Of a stretch of 64,000 nucleotides of DNA, positions 1 through 8,351 are shown piece by piece. A program made the position numbers and the translations under genes. The notes under the pieces were generated by a model that was not told the DNA's origin, searched no databases, and saw nothing but the letters and a program-made list of their open reading frames with translations. The stretch lies in NCBI GenBank assembly GCA_963821095.1, contig CAWGCJ010000002.1:434001-498000 (forward strand), in the 5' to 3' direction. This DNA comes from CAVPHV01 sp963821095 (lineage in GTDB: Bacteria; Actinomycetota; Acidimicrobiia; Spongiisociales; UBA5794). Each line of letters starts with the position of its first letter. Positions within the stretch are counted from its first letter, which is position 1.

Positions 1-841
1 CGAGTTCGCCGGTGTTGCGGAAGATGAACGCAAACATCGCGCCGGCCAGAAAAGCCCCAAGGATCGGTTCGATGTTGAAGGCCTGCGAGAGTCCAATGAA
101 GACAAACAACAAGGCCAAACTGGCTCGAATCCCCATCTCGTCGGGGTCGTGTCTGGCGAATAGCCGCTCGAACTTTTCCGGGTACCACCAGGCCGCCCGC
201 CGAATCACCAACAGAATGACGGCGAAGATGGCGAACAAAGCCGGCACGCTGAGAAGCTCGAAGCCCACTCCCTGGGTGACCCACACGCCAAAGATGACGA
301 TGGCCGCCGTTGAGATGAACTCGGCGAGAACGCCAGTAACGATCGTCAACTGACCAAGCCGCGTCCCGGTGCGCCCGGTGTCCCGTAACGCAGGAATGAT
401 GACTCCCAACGATGCCGCCGACGTCAGCAGGGTGAGGAAGACCCGTTGCTCGGTCGAATCGGCCAGGAACCCATATCCAAACCACGCCGCAACCAAGATC
501 GCGGCGTACACCAGCAGTCCGGTGATGATGGGACCGGACCCCTGGCGCTCGAGCCGCTCGAAGTCAACCTCGAAGCCGGCGAGGAACATCAAGAGGAAAA
601 GGCCGAGTTCGGCGAGCAACACGATGAACTCGTTGTCGGCAGATGAGGCCTGGATGAGGTTGAGGACCTCAGGTCCGAGCAGCAGGCCGAAGAGAATCTC
701 GAGCACAACGGCCGGAAGGCGGAAGCGCCGGGCGATCAGCGGCAGGGCAAAGGCACCGATACCGATGAGGCCAAACCCGGTTGCGCTCGGGAGAAAGTCG
801 GGAGCCTCGACGACCGCGAGGATGTCGACTATGCCATACAT
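1..841 (-). CDS. CPA2-family cation/proton antiporter, partial (3' end off window)
   Basis: An open minus-strand frame runs from about 841 to the window edge, so only about 280 N-terminal residues are visible. They are almost entirely hydrophobic helices. An early segment, LAELGLFLLMFLAGFEVDFE, is typical of Kef/NhaP-like monovalent cation:proton antiporters of the CPA2 family, which exchange Na+ or K+ for H+ at the inner membrane. The ATG at 841 is used; an in-frame GTG at 850 is an alternative. The start lies within about 11 bp of the stop of the upstream TrkA/USP gene, so the two are probably co-translated and the soluble protein probably gates the transporter. The cation cannot be told from sequence. 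Confidence 0.8.
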   Translation of the reverse strand, partial: MYGIVDILAVVEAPDFLPSATGFGLIGIGAFALPLIARRFRLPAVVLEILFGLLLGPEVLNLIQASSADNEFIVLLAELGLFLLMFLAGFEVDFERLERQGSGPIITGLLVYAAILVAAWFGYGFLADSTEQRVFLTLLTSAASLGVIIPALRDTGRTGTRLGQLTIVTGVLAEFISTAAIVIFGVWVTQGVGFELLSVPALFAIFAVILLVIRRAAWWYPEKFERLFARHDPDEMGIRASLALLFVFIGLSQAFNIEPILGAFLAGAMFAFIFRNTGEL

Positions 842-851
842 CAGGTCCACG

Positions 852-2297
852 TCAGAGCTCTACCGGGATGAGGAGTACCGAAGCGCTGGTCCGCCGCATC
901 ACGTGGCCTGAGATCTCGGGACGCAACCAGTTCGCCGGCAATTTGGGCATCGCCAACACCACCAGGCTGGCCCCACCCGCGAGGTCCTCCATCACTCGCA
1001 CCGGGTTGCCGCGTCGCACCTTGCGGTGGACCGGCACGCTCTGCACCGCAGCCTCCTCCCGCAGCCAGGCAGCTGCCATCCTGGCGTTGGTGAGGTCCTG
1101 TACCCCGGATACAAATGCCGGAGGCACTACGGCAACACCGGTAAGAGTCGCTCCCGAGGTGCGGGCAAGATCGATGGCGGCTCGCCCGGCCACCTCGCCG
1201 GGAATGGTGCGCCGGGCCGGGGTGAGAATGCCGCTGTAGGGGTGACGGCCCCGTGAGAGCAGGATGGGAACTCCGGCACCACCGTATGTGTTCAGCACCT
1301 TTGCCACCCGACGCCTCCCCAGGATCTCGCCGCCTTCCGGGGCCGGAACCACAATCGTTCCGATACTCTCCTCAGCCGCCAGCGCCAGGAGAGCGGCCGC
1401 AAATGGGGGGCCCGACGGTCGAAACTCAACGTCGATGCCGTCCGCCATAGTGGCGAGCTTCTCCAGGCCCGCAGCAGTCTGCTCCGCCTTGGCTTCGTCT
1501 CGTTCGCTCTCGAGATCGCGATGTACGACGACGAGCCCGACCGCCTGCGAGTTCCGCACCAGACTGATCGCCTCACCAACGGTGCCGTCGAGATCGTTCG
1601 CCCCGTCGAGGGCAACCGCCACTTTCCGGCCGAAGTTGAGCGGGAAATTGGATTCGCCAGATGTGAAGGTCTTGACGATCGCAGCAAAGTCCGCCGCAGC
1701 GCCAACGACCGTGACGCGATCGTCCGCCTCCAGTCTGGTGTCTCCGTGCGGGATGATCAGTTGTCGTCCTCGGAGAACGGCAGCGATGACCCACGTCTCG
1801 GCGTGCAAGTCCATGAGGCGCTTGCCCCGCACGGGAGCGTCAGGCGAGATCCGGAACTCAATTGCTTCTGCCTTGCCCTCGGCGAAGGTGGTCGACGCGA
1901 TCCGGCGCGGCTCGAGCATGACCTCGACGTTGCGGGCCGTCAGGCTGTTGGGGGCGAAGACCTCGACATCGAGAGCCCGATAGTCGGCGATGCGCTCAGG
2001 GTCGGCGGCAACGCCGATCACTCTCAGGAGACCGGCATCCTGCGCAATCCTGACTGCCTCGAGATTGACGTCGTCGTCTTGGCTGGCCGCTACCAATGCG
2101 TCGGCTTCCGCGAGCCCGGCGCGTTGCAGAGCCAGAGCACTCGAGCCGTCCGCAACGACGCGGTCGAATTCACGAATACCGGCGGCGGCGTCGAGGCTGG
2201 CTTCGTCGGAATCAACGATCGCAACGTCCCAGACCTCGCCAAGGCGGCGAAGCAGCTCGCGCGTCGTGCCGCCCGCACCGACGACAACGACCTTCAT
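852..2297 (-). CDS. TrkA-N / TrkA-C / universal stress protein fusion, antiporter regulator
   Basis: A soluble regulatory protein of 481 residues. Residues 1-115 form a Rossmann TrkA-N (RCK) domain with the nucleotide-binding start MKVVVVGAGG. A TrkA-C ligand domain follows at about 140-215, then a long C-terminal universal-stress-protein-like region (about 220-480). RCK domains bind NAD(H), nucleotides or c-di-AMP and gate cation transporters. The ATG at 2297 is preferred over the GTG at 2303, because AGAGGAG sits 5 nt before the ATG and would abut the GTG. The gene runs straight into a CPA2 antiporter, its likely target. The RCK-USP fusion is less common than separate proteins. Confidence 0.82.
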   Translation of the reverse strand: MKVVVVGAGGTTRELLRRLGEVWDVAIVDSDEASLDAAAGIREFDRVVADGSSALALQRAGLAEADALVAASQDDDVNLEAVRIAQDAGLLRVIGVAADPERIADYRALDVEVFAPNSLTARNVEVMLEPRRIASTTFAEGKAEAIEFRISPDAPVRGKRLMDLHAETWVIAAVLRGRQLIIPHGDTRLEADDRVTVVGAAADFAAIVKTFTSGESNFPLNFGRKVAVALDGANDLDGTVGEAISLVRNSQAVGLVVVHRDLESERDEAKAEQTAAGLEKLATMADGIDVEFRPSGPPFAAALLALAAEESIGTIVVPAPEGGEILGRRRVAKVLNTYGGAGVPILLSRGRHPYSGILTPARRTIPGEVAGRAAIDLARTSGATLTGVAVVPPAFVSGVQDLTNARMAAAWLREEAAVQSVPVHRKVRRGNPVRVMEDLAGGASLVVLAMPKLPANWLRPEISGHVMRRTSASVLLIPVEL

Positions 2298-2373
2298 CTC
2301 CACTCCTCTGGCTCAGTCACTCCCCTACCCACCAATCATTATGCCGGATGACCGGCCACAACGGCGGTTGACG

Positions 2374-3510
2374 TCAGGCAACGACACCTGCGGCACGTAG
2401 GTCGACAATGTCCGACACGCCCAGGCCGAGGTCCGACAACACTCGATCGGTGTCCTTGCCGGGAGGCACCGGGGGCCCCGGAATGTCATTGGCGGTTCGG
2501 CTGAAGCGTGGCGCCGGACCGGGTTGGACAACACCGTCGATCTCGACGAAGACCCCGCGCGCCGCGTTGTGGGGGTGGAGAGGGGCCTCCTCCAGGCTCA
2601 GCACGGGCGTGACGCATGCGTCCGATTCGGCGAACTTCGCCTCCCATTCATCGCGGCTGCGGGTGAGGAAGCGTGCGGCAAACTCGGCCTTGACCACACC
2701 CCACGTCGTCGAGTCGAGCTGAGCGGGCAGTGCGCCGGGATCAAGATCAAGACCCTCGACCATCTGGAAGTAGAACTGGGGCTCGATCGGTCCAACGGCG
2801 AGGTACCGGCCGTCGGCCGCCTCAAACGTGTCGTAGAACGGAGCGGCCCCGTCGAGGATGTTGGAGCCCCGCTGATCGGCCCAGATCCCGGCCGCGAACA
2901 GCTGGTAGATCGGCGAGGCCAGCAGCGCCGCACCATCGACCATGGCGGCATCCACCACCTGGCCACGGCCCGAGCGAACCCGCTCGACCAACGCGGCCAA
3001 CACCCCGACCGCCAGGAACATCGCGCCTCCGCCGTAATCGGCCACCAGGTTGAGCGGCGGCACTGGGCGCTCACCGGCCCTCCCAATGGCGTGGAGCGCT
3101 CCAGTGAGGCCGACATAGTTGATGTCGTGCCCGGCTCGCGCCGCCAACGGTCCGTCCTGACCCCAGCCCGTTATCCGTCCGTAGACCAGATCAGGATTCC
3201 GGTCCCGGCAGACGTCAGGTCCGAGCCCGAGGCGTTCGGCAACGCCGGGCCGAAAACCCTCCAAAAGGACGTCGGCGGTCGCGACCAGATCGAGCACGAT
3301 GGCGACACCGCGGGGCTGCTTGAGATCGACGGCAATCGACCTTCGTCCCCGTCCCGATAGCTCACCGAGCGACGCGGGCAGGCCCCCACCCGGCGAAACC
3401 CGGTCGATTCGAATCACCTCGGCACCGAGATCGGAGAACAGCATTCCGCAGAAGGGCCCGGGTCCAATCCCGGCCATTTCCAACACACGAATGCCCTCGA
3501 GTGGTCCCAT
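2374..3510 (-). CDS. CoA-transferase family III / alpha-methylacyl-CoA racemase
   Basis: A 378-residue protein of the CaiB/BaiF (family III CoA-transferase) fold, closest in motif to alpha-methylacyl-CoA racemase. These enzymes epimerise 2-methylacyl-CoA thioesters so that branched chains can enter beta-oxidation. The N-terminus (PLEGIRVLEMAGIGPGPF) carries the family start. The His of GHDINYVGLTG and the Asp of NLVADYGGG sit where the racemase His/Asp acid-base pair lies. Length matches the racemases (about 360-380). The gene is divergent from the ABC exporter and has no operon partner. A TACCAT hexamer 6 nt before the ATG suggests a leaderless transcript. A CoA-transferase role cannot be excluded. 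Confidence 0.82.
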   Translation of the reverse strand: MGPLEGIRVLEMAGIGPGPFCGMLFSDLGAEVIRIDRVSPGGGLPASLGELSGRGRRSIAVDLKQPRGVAIVLDLVATADVLLEGFRPGVAERLGLGPDVCRDRNPDLVYGRITGWGQDGPLAARAGHDINYVGLTGALHAIGRAGERPVPPLNLVADYGGGAMFLAVGVLAALVERVRSGRGQVVDAAMVDGAALLASPIYQLFAAGIWADQRGSNILDGAAPFYDTFEAADGRYLAVGPIEPQFYFQMVEGLDLDPGALPAQLDSTTWGVVKAEFAARFLTRSRDEWEAKFAESDACVTPVLSLEEAPLHPHNAARGVFVEIDGVVQPGPAPRFSRTANDIPGPPVPPGKDTDRVLSDLGLGVSDIVDLRAAGVVA

Positions 3511-3516
3511 GCGTCA

Positions 3517-3522
3517 ATGGTA
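3517..3522 (-). promoter_or_regulatory. Putative -10 hexamer (TACCAT) of a leaderless transcript
   Basis: TACCAT on the minus strand ends 6 nt before the ATG at 3510, so transcription would start at or next to the start codon. It matches the TANNNT pattern of actinobacterial -10 elements and recurs before other genes in this window. No Shine-Dalgarno sequence is seen. Confidence 0.5.
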
Positions 3523-3609
3523 TCCCGGCACCGCAACCGAGTGGGAACTCGAAACCGAGTGGCAATTCCGGTGCTGGCGGCGCCGCCGGCCCGGTAACGT
3601 ATCGGCCTC

Positions 3610-4536
3610 ATGTCTGAAGCACTGGTTGAAGCGCGGCACCTCACCAAGGACTTCGGCGATTTCACCGCCGTCGACAAGATCGACTTCTCCGTCGCCCCAG
3701 GTGAGGCCTTCGGGTTCCTCGGGCCGAACGGAGCGGGCAAGAGTTCGACGATGCGCATGATCGGCGCCGTCTCACCCGTGACCAGTGGCTATCTGCGGGT
3801 CCTGGGCATGGACCCCGATCAGGATGGACCGTCGATCCGGGCTCGGCTCGGGGTGGTTCCGCAGGAAAGCAACCTCGACAGCGAACTGCCCGTCGACGAA
3901 AACCTGCTCATCTACGGCCGCTACTTCGGCCTGCCCCGATCGGTCATCAGGGAGCGGATCGAAGAGCTGCTCGACTTTGCCCAGCTGACCGACCGCCGCA
4001 AGGACGTGGTCGACAATCTCTCCGGTGGGATGAAGCGCCGCCTGACCATCGCCCGGGCGTTGATCAATCAACCCGAACTCGTCCTGCTCGATGAACCGAC
4101 CACGGGCCTCGACCCACAGGCCCGCCACGTCCTGTGGGATCGCCTGTACCGGCTCAAGCAGGATGGCGCCACCCTGATCATCACCACCCACTACATGGAC
4201 GAGGCCGAGCAACTCTGCGATCGCCTCGTGGTCATGGACAAGGGCCTCATCGTGGCGGAGGGCTCACCGACGGAGCTCATCCGAGACCATTCCTCCCGTG
4301 AGGTGGTCGAGCTCCGCTTCGCCATCGGCGCTCAGGAAGCCGCAACCGTCCAGCTTGCGGATCTCGCCGACCGGATCGAAGAACTCCCGGATCGGGTGTT
4401 GCTCTATACCCAAGACGGCGACCGAACCATCGAGTTGGTCCACGACCGGGGCCTCGAGCCCGAGGCGGTCGTGGTGCGCCGCAGCACCCTCGAGGACGTC
4501 TTCCTGCGGTTGACCGGAAGAACTCTGGTCGACTGA
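3610..4536 (+). CDS. ABC-2 type exporter, ATP-binding subunit (DrrA/NodI-like)
   Basis: A 308-residue ATPase that powers the exporter formed with the next two genes. It has Walker A (GPNGAGKSS, about residue 40), a Q-loop (VPQESN), the ABC signature LSGGMKRR, Walker B (LVLLDEPTTGLD) and the switch His (TTHYMDEAE). The C-terminal 80 residues are the extra domain seen in DrrA/CcmA-type subunits. The stop overlaps the next gene (TGATG), indicating translational coupling. TAACGT ends 9 nt before the ATG and could be a -10. The substrate is unknown; relatives move lipids, antibiotics or polysaccharides. Confidence 0.9.
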   Translation: MSEALVEARHLTKDFGDFTAVDKIDFSVAPGEAFGFLGPNGAGKSSTMRMIGAVSPVTSGYLRVLGMDPDQDGPSIRARLGVVPQESNLDSELPVDENLLIYGRYFGLPRSVIRERIEELLDFAQLTDRRKDVVDNLSGGMKRRLTIARALINQPELVLLDEPTTGLDPQARHVLWDRLYRLKQDGATLIITTHYMDEAEQLCDRLVVMDKGLIVAEGSPTELIRDHSSREVVELRFAIGAQEAATVQLADLADRIEELPDRVLLYTQDGDRTIELVHDRGLEPEAVVVRRSTLEDVFLRLTGRTLVD

Positions 4537-5303
4537 TGACCACCCCCGCCCTGCGCTATTTCGAGACTCGAGCCGTTGTGTATCGCCACACGTGGCGGGG
4601 CAGTGTGATCACGACCTTCGTCAACCCGATCCTCTATCTGGCCGCGATGGGGGTCGGCTTGGGGACTTTGGTAGACGATGGAGCCGCCCTCGACGGTTTC
4701 AGCTATCTGTCGTTTCTTGCTCCCGGTCTGCTCGCTGCCACTGCGATGCAGACGGCCGCCGGTGACGCCTCCTACCCGGTCATGGCGGGCATCAAGTGGA
4801 CCCGGACCTTCGAGGCTGCCCTGGCCACGCCAATTAGCGTCGGAGATCTCGTGCGGGGCCACCTGACCTGGGTGACCGCCCGGGTGGCATTCACCTCCAC
4901 CGTGTTTGCGGTCGTGATGGCGGCATTCGGCGCTGCTCCGCTGTGGCGTTCCCTGCTGGCAGTGCTGCCGGCGATCCTCACCGGAATGGCGTTCGCCGCC
5001 CCGATCACCGGCTATACCGCGAAGCTCAAGGACCCCCAGGGACTCGCCGCGATGTTTCGCTTTGGCGTAATCCCGATGTTCCTGTTCTCCGGGACGTTCT
5101 TCCCCGTAAGTCAACTGCCCGGAATCATCCAGCCGATTGCGTACCTGACCCCGCTGTGGCATGGCGTCCAACTCTGCCGGGCCGTGGCGCTCGGGATCCC
5201 GACCGTCACCAGCCCGGCCATCAGCGTCGCCTATCTGCTGGCGTGGTTCACCGTCGGCGCCATCGTGGCCACCCGGCTGCTGAGATCGAGGATGGTCTCA
5301 TGA
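4536..5303 (+). CDS. ABC-2 type transporter permease (first of two)
   Basis: A 255-residue integral membrane protein with about six hydrophobic segments and the ABC-2 permease fold (DrrB/NodJ-like). The conserved C-terminal stretch reads FLFSGTFFPVSQLP, followed by YLTPLWHGVQLCR, a hallmark of this family. It starts on the A of the preceding stop and ends in an ATGA overlap with a second permease, so the transporter is likely a heterodimeric channel driven by one ATPase. Confidence 0.88.
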   Translation: MTTPALRYFETRAVVYRHTWRGSVITTFVNPILYLAAMGVGLGTLVDDGAALDGFSYLSFLAPGLLAATAMQTAAGDASYPVMAGIKWTRTFEAALATPISVGDLVRGHLTWVTARVAFTSTVFAVVMAAFGAAPLWRSLLAVLPAILTGMAFAAPITGYTAKLKDPQGLAAMFRFGVIPMFLFSGTFFPVSQLPGIIQPIAYLTPLWHGVQLCRAVALGIPTVTSPAISVAYLLAWFTVGAIVATRLLRSRMVS

Positions 5304-6112
5304 CCGGCCAAACCCTCGTCGCCCGAGTGGCTCCCCCGCTGCGGGTCGGTAGCCGGCGCGCCCGCTTCCTGCTCGAACGCAACGTGCTGGTCTATCGCCG
5401 CATCTGGCTCGTGGTCGTCTCCGGCTTCTTCGAGCCCGTGTTCTACCTCTTTGCCATCGGCGTCGGGATCGGTGAACTCGTCGGGTCGTTTGTCGGCCCC
5501 GACGGCACAGTCATCGACTACGCCGAGTTCGTTGCGCCGGCCCTGCTCGCCGCGTCGGCGATGAACGGAGCGATCTTCGAATCGACCATGAACATCTTCT
5601 TCAAGCTCCGCTACGACAAGGTGTACGACGCCATCCTGGCGACGCCGCTCAGCCCCGGAGACATCGCCCTCGGCGAAATCGGATGGTCGTTGATCCGCGG
5701 CGGGCTGTACGCAACGGCCTTTCTGATCGTGATGGCCGTGATGGGCCTGATTCTCTCCCCGTGGGGCATCCTTGCCCTGCCGGCTGCCCTGCTGATTGGG
5801 TTTGCCTTTGCCGCCTGCGGCATGGCCGCCACCACCTACATGCGCAGCTGGCAGGACCTCGACATGGTCACCCTGGTGACGCTGCCGCTCTTCCTGTTCT
5901 CGGCGACGTTCTACCCGCTTTCGGTGTATCCGGACTGGCTCCAGGTCGTGGCGCGGCTGTCGCCGCTCTACCACGGGGTGGAGCTGATCCGGGCATGTAC
6001 CTTCGGCGTCTTTGACCCCAGCGTCATCGTGCATGTCGGCTACCTGATGACGATGGGTCTCATCGGACTGGCCATCACCAACCGCCGCATGGCCAAACTG
6101 CTCCTCAAATAG
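5300..6112 (+). CDS. ABC-2 type transporter permease (second of two)
   Basis: A 270-residue ABC-2 permease, paralogous to the preceding one: LFLFSATFYPLSVYP and LSPLYHGVELIRACTFG correspond to the same C-terminal motifs. An open frame extends upstream to about 4943, but the ATG at 5300 overlaps the previous stop as ATGA and begins a normal hydrophilic N-terminus (MTGQTLVARVAPPLR) before the first helix at about residue 35. It likely pairs with the upstream permease. Confidence 0.87.
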   Translation: MTGQTLVARVAPPLRVGSRRARFLLERNVLVYRRIWLVVVSGFFEPVFYLFAIGVGIGELVGSFVGPDGTVIDYAEFVAPALLAASAMNGAIFESTMNIFFKLRYDKVYDAILATPLSPGDIALGEIGWSLIRGGLYATAFLIVMAVMGLILSPWGILALPAALLIGFAFAACGMAATTYMRSWQDLDMVTLVTLPLFLFSATFYPLSVYPDWLQVVARLSPLYHGVELIRACTFGVFDPSVIVHVGYLMTMGLIGLAITNRRMAKLLLK

Positions 6113-6151
6113 CCCTTGGTCACAGAGGGTGCAATCGGCGATACTCTCCGT

Positions 6152-8323
6152 ATGCGGATGCGTGTTCTCATCTTGTCTCTGGCCGTCGTCGCCACCCTGG
6201 CCCCCGCCACCCTGGGCGGGGTCAGCCCCGCTGCCGTCGCCGCTACTGCGGTCTGCAACGGGCAACCGGCCACGATCGTCGGCACCCCGCGCGACGACAT
6301 CATCAACGGAACCTCCGGCCGAGACGTGATCGTTGCCGGGACCGGGAACGACATCGTGCGCGGCTTCGGCGGCAACGATCTCATCTGCGCAGGCGGAGGC
6401 AACGACATCGTGCTGGCGGGTGCCGGCAACGATGTCGTGTTTGGCCAGGGTGGAGACGATTTGGTGCGCGGCACGAACGGAGTCGACAAGCTGCGCGGCG
6501 GCAAGGGGAGCGACACGCTGTATGGGGGCGCCGAAGCCGATGACCTGATCGGCGGTTCTGGTCCCGACACGATGTGGGGCGGGGCAGGCGTTGATGCCGC
6601 CGACGGCGAAGGTGGCACGGATTGGTGTCGACAGGTCGAGACTCGCAGAAGCTGCTTCACGCTCATCCCGACCAATCCGACTGCGCTGAAGCCACTCTCC
6701 ATCCGAACGGATGCAACGTTCGAGCACATCGGACTCGTGTGGAACGTGACCAACGACGTGGATCTCGACAGCCGTCTCGTCCTCGAGTATCGCAAAGAGG
6801 GTGCATCAGGTTGGCAGCCGGCAGCCCCCGCAATGCGGGCCTATCCGGGGATCTACGTCCAGGACGGGCCACTCGGACTCGACTCCTGGGGAGCCAGCGC
6901 CATGTTCCTCGCAGCAGCCACCAGCTACCAGCTCAGAGCCACGCTGCTCGATCCCGACGGCGGCGGCACCAGCAAGGTCGTGTCCGCCAGGACCAGGCGG
7001 ATGCCCAGAAGCTCGGACGCGGAAACCGATCGTTACGTCGTGGCCGGCGCAGGCGGTGGCGCCGGCACCCCCGGCAACCCTTACCGAGGGCTTCAGGCCG
7101 CAGCCGACAACGCCACGCCCGGGGACCACTTCCATGTTGCGGCCGGCAGCTACGAACCCTTCCAGCTCCTCACCTCGGGCAACCCCAACAACCCCATTGT
7201 CTTCAGCGGCCCGGCAACCGGGACGGCCCGCATCGACGGCGGCGGAACCGACCGCGGCATCATCACTCTCGGAGAGTACGACCGCACCCTGAGCCATGTG
7301 ATCGTTGAAGGACTCACGTTGGAAGACGGGCGGTGGGGTATCGACGCTCAACACACCCACGACATCGTGATCCGAGAGTCCACCATCCGCGACGTCGACT
7401 ACGGGATCGTCAACCGGCGTGGAGATGGACTGGAACACAACCAGACGGTCTGCGACAACACCATCATCGGCCGGACCCCATGGCCGGGGACCGGCATTCC
7501 TTCAGAACGCGGCATCGACCTGCGCGGCACCGGCAACGTGGTGTGCCACAACGAGGTGCAGTACTTCGGGGACTGTGTCTCGGTCCAGCCCTTCACCGGC
7601 GCATCGTTCGGTAACGACGTCTACGGCAACGACGCTTCGTACTGCGTCGACGACGGCATCGAGGTCGACTACAACCAGGCCAACGTCCGGGTCTGGCGCA
7701 ATCGAGTGATGAATGCACGTATGGGTGTCAGCGTGCAGCCAATCCGCGGCGGCCCCGCCTACATCTTCCGCAACGAGTTCTTCAACCTCGAGTCAAAGCC
7801 CATCAAGATGCACAACTACACGACGGGATTCTTCGTCGTGCACAACACCGGGGCAAAACACGGTGACGGGCACACCGACGGGGCGATGTGGCGCAATGCG
7901 GTCTTCCGCAACAACCTGTTCCTCGGCACCCGCTACGCCTTCGAGTTCACCACCGTTGCCGACGAGGGCTTCCGCGACTTCGACTGGAACGGCTGGGGCA
8001 CCACCCGCGCCATCGGCTCGCCGTCGGATCCCTACTTCAAGTGGGACAACGTGCGATACGATCGCATCAGCGATCTCCCCGCCGGGGTCGAGGACCATGG
8101 ACGAGCGGTTGAGTTCTCGGATCTGAAGAAGGCAACCCTGCCTGCCGACTGGGACGTCGCGGTGCCCCCCGGTACCCGCAACCTGCTACTCGCAACCGGC
8201 TCAGCCGGCATCAACGGCGGAACCGGCATCCCCAACCTCAACGATCCCTTCGACCCCGTCGGGTTCGCCGACCTTGGAGCCTTCGAGCGGGGAAGTCCCC
8301 TCCCCCACTACGGACCGCGCTGA
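6152..8323 (+). CDS. Secreted RTX-repeat / parallel beta-helix protein
   Basis: About 723 residues. The N-terminus (MRMRVLILSLAVVATLAPA) is a signal peptide. Residues about 45-135 hold RTX nonapeptide repeats of the GGxGxDxxx type (for example GGNDLICAGGGNDIV), which bind Ca2+ outside the cell. A beta-sandwich-like linker follows (about 170-290). The rest is a right-handed parallel beta-helix of the pectate-lyase/DUF1565 type, with runs such as VIVEGLTLEDGRWGI and DIVIRESTIRDVDYGI. Relatives are polysaccharide lyases or surface-binding proteins; the substrate cannot be inferred. No C-terminal anchor is seen. The ATG at 6152 gives the signal peptide directly; ATG 6158 would serve equally. Confidence 0.78.
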   Translation: MRMRVLILSLAVVATLAPATLGGVSPAAVAATAVCNGQPATIVGTPRDDIINGTSGRDVIVAGTGNDIVRGFGGNDLICAGGGNDIVLAGAGNDVVFGQGGDDLVRGTNGVDKLRGGKGSDTLYGGAEADDLIGGSGPDTMWGGAGVDAADGEGGTDWCRQVETRRSCFTLIPTNPTALKPLSIRTDATFEHIGLVWNVTNDVDLDSRLVLEYRKEGASGWQPAAPAMRAYPGIYVQDGPLGLDSWGASAMFLAAATSYQLRATLLDPDGGGTSKVVSARTRRMPRSSDAETDRYVVAGAGGGAGTPGNPYRGLQAAADNATPGDHFHVAAGSYEPFQLLTSGNPNNPIVFSGPATGTARIDGGGTDRGIITLGEYDRTLSHVIVEGLTLEDGRWGIDAQHTHDIVIRESTIRDVDYGIVNRRGDGLEHNQTVCDNTIIGRTPWPGTGIPSERGIDLRGTGNVVCHNEVQYFGDCVSVQPFTGASFGNDVYGNDASYCVDDGIEVDYNQANVRVWRNRVMNARMGVSVQPIRGGPAYIFRNEFFNLESKPIKMHNYTTGFFVVHNTGAKHGDGHTDGAMWRNAVFRNNLFLGTRYAFEFTTVADEGFRDFDWNGWGTTRAIGSPSDPYFKWDNVRYDRISDLPAGVEDHGRAVEFSDLKKATLPADWDVAVPPGTRNLLLATGSAGINGGTGIPNLNDPFDPVGFADLGAFERGSPLPHYGPR

Positions 8324-8351
8324 CCGCGCTGGGTCGCCACCGAAGCCGATC

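Noticed and set aside
5231..6727. 498-codon minus-strand frame across the permease and RTX genes
   Set aside because: It crosses two convincing plus-strand genes and consists of low-complexity Gly/Asp/Arg/His sequence typical of shadows.
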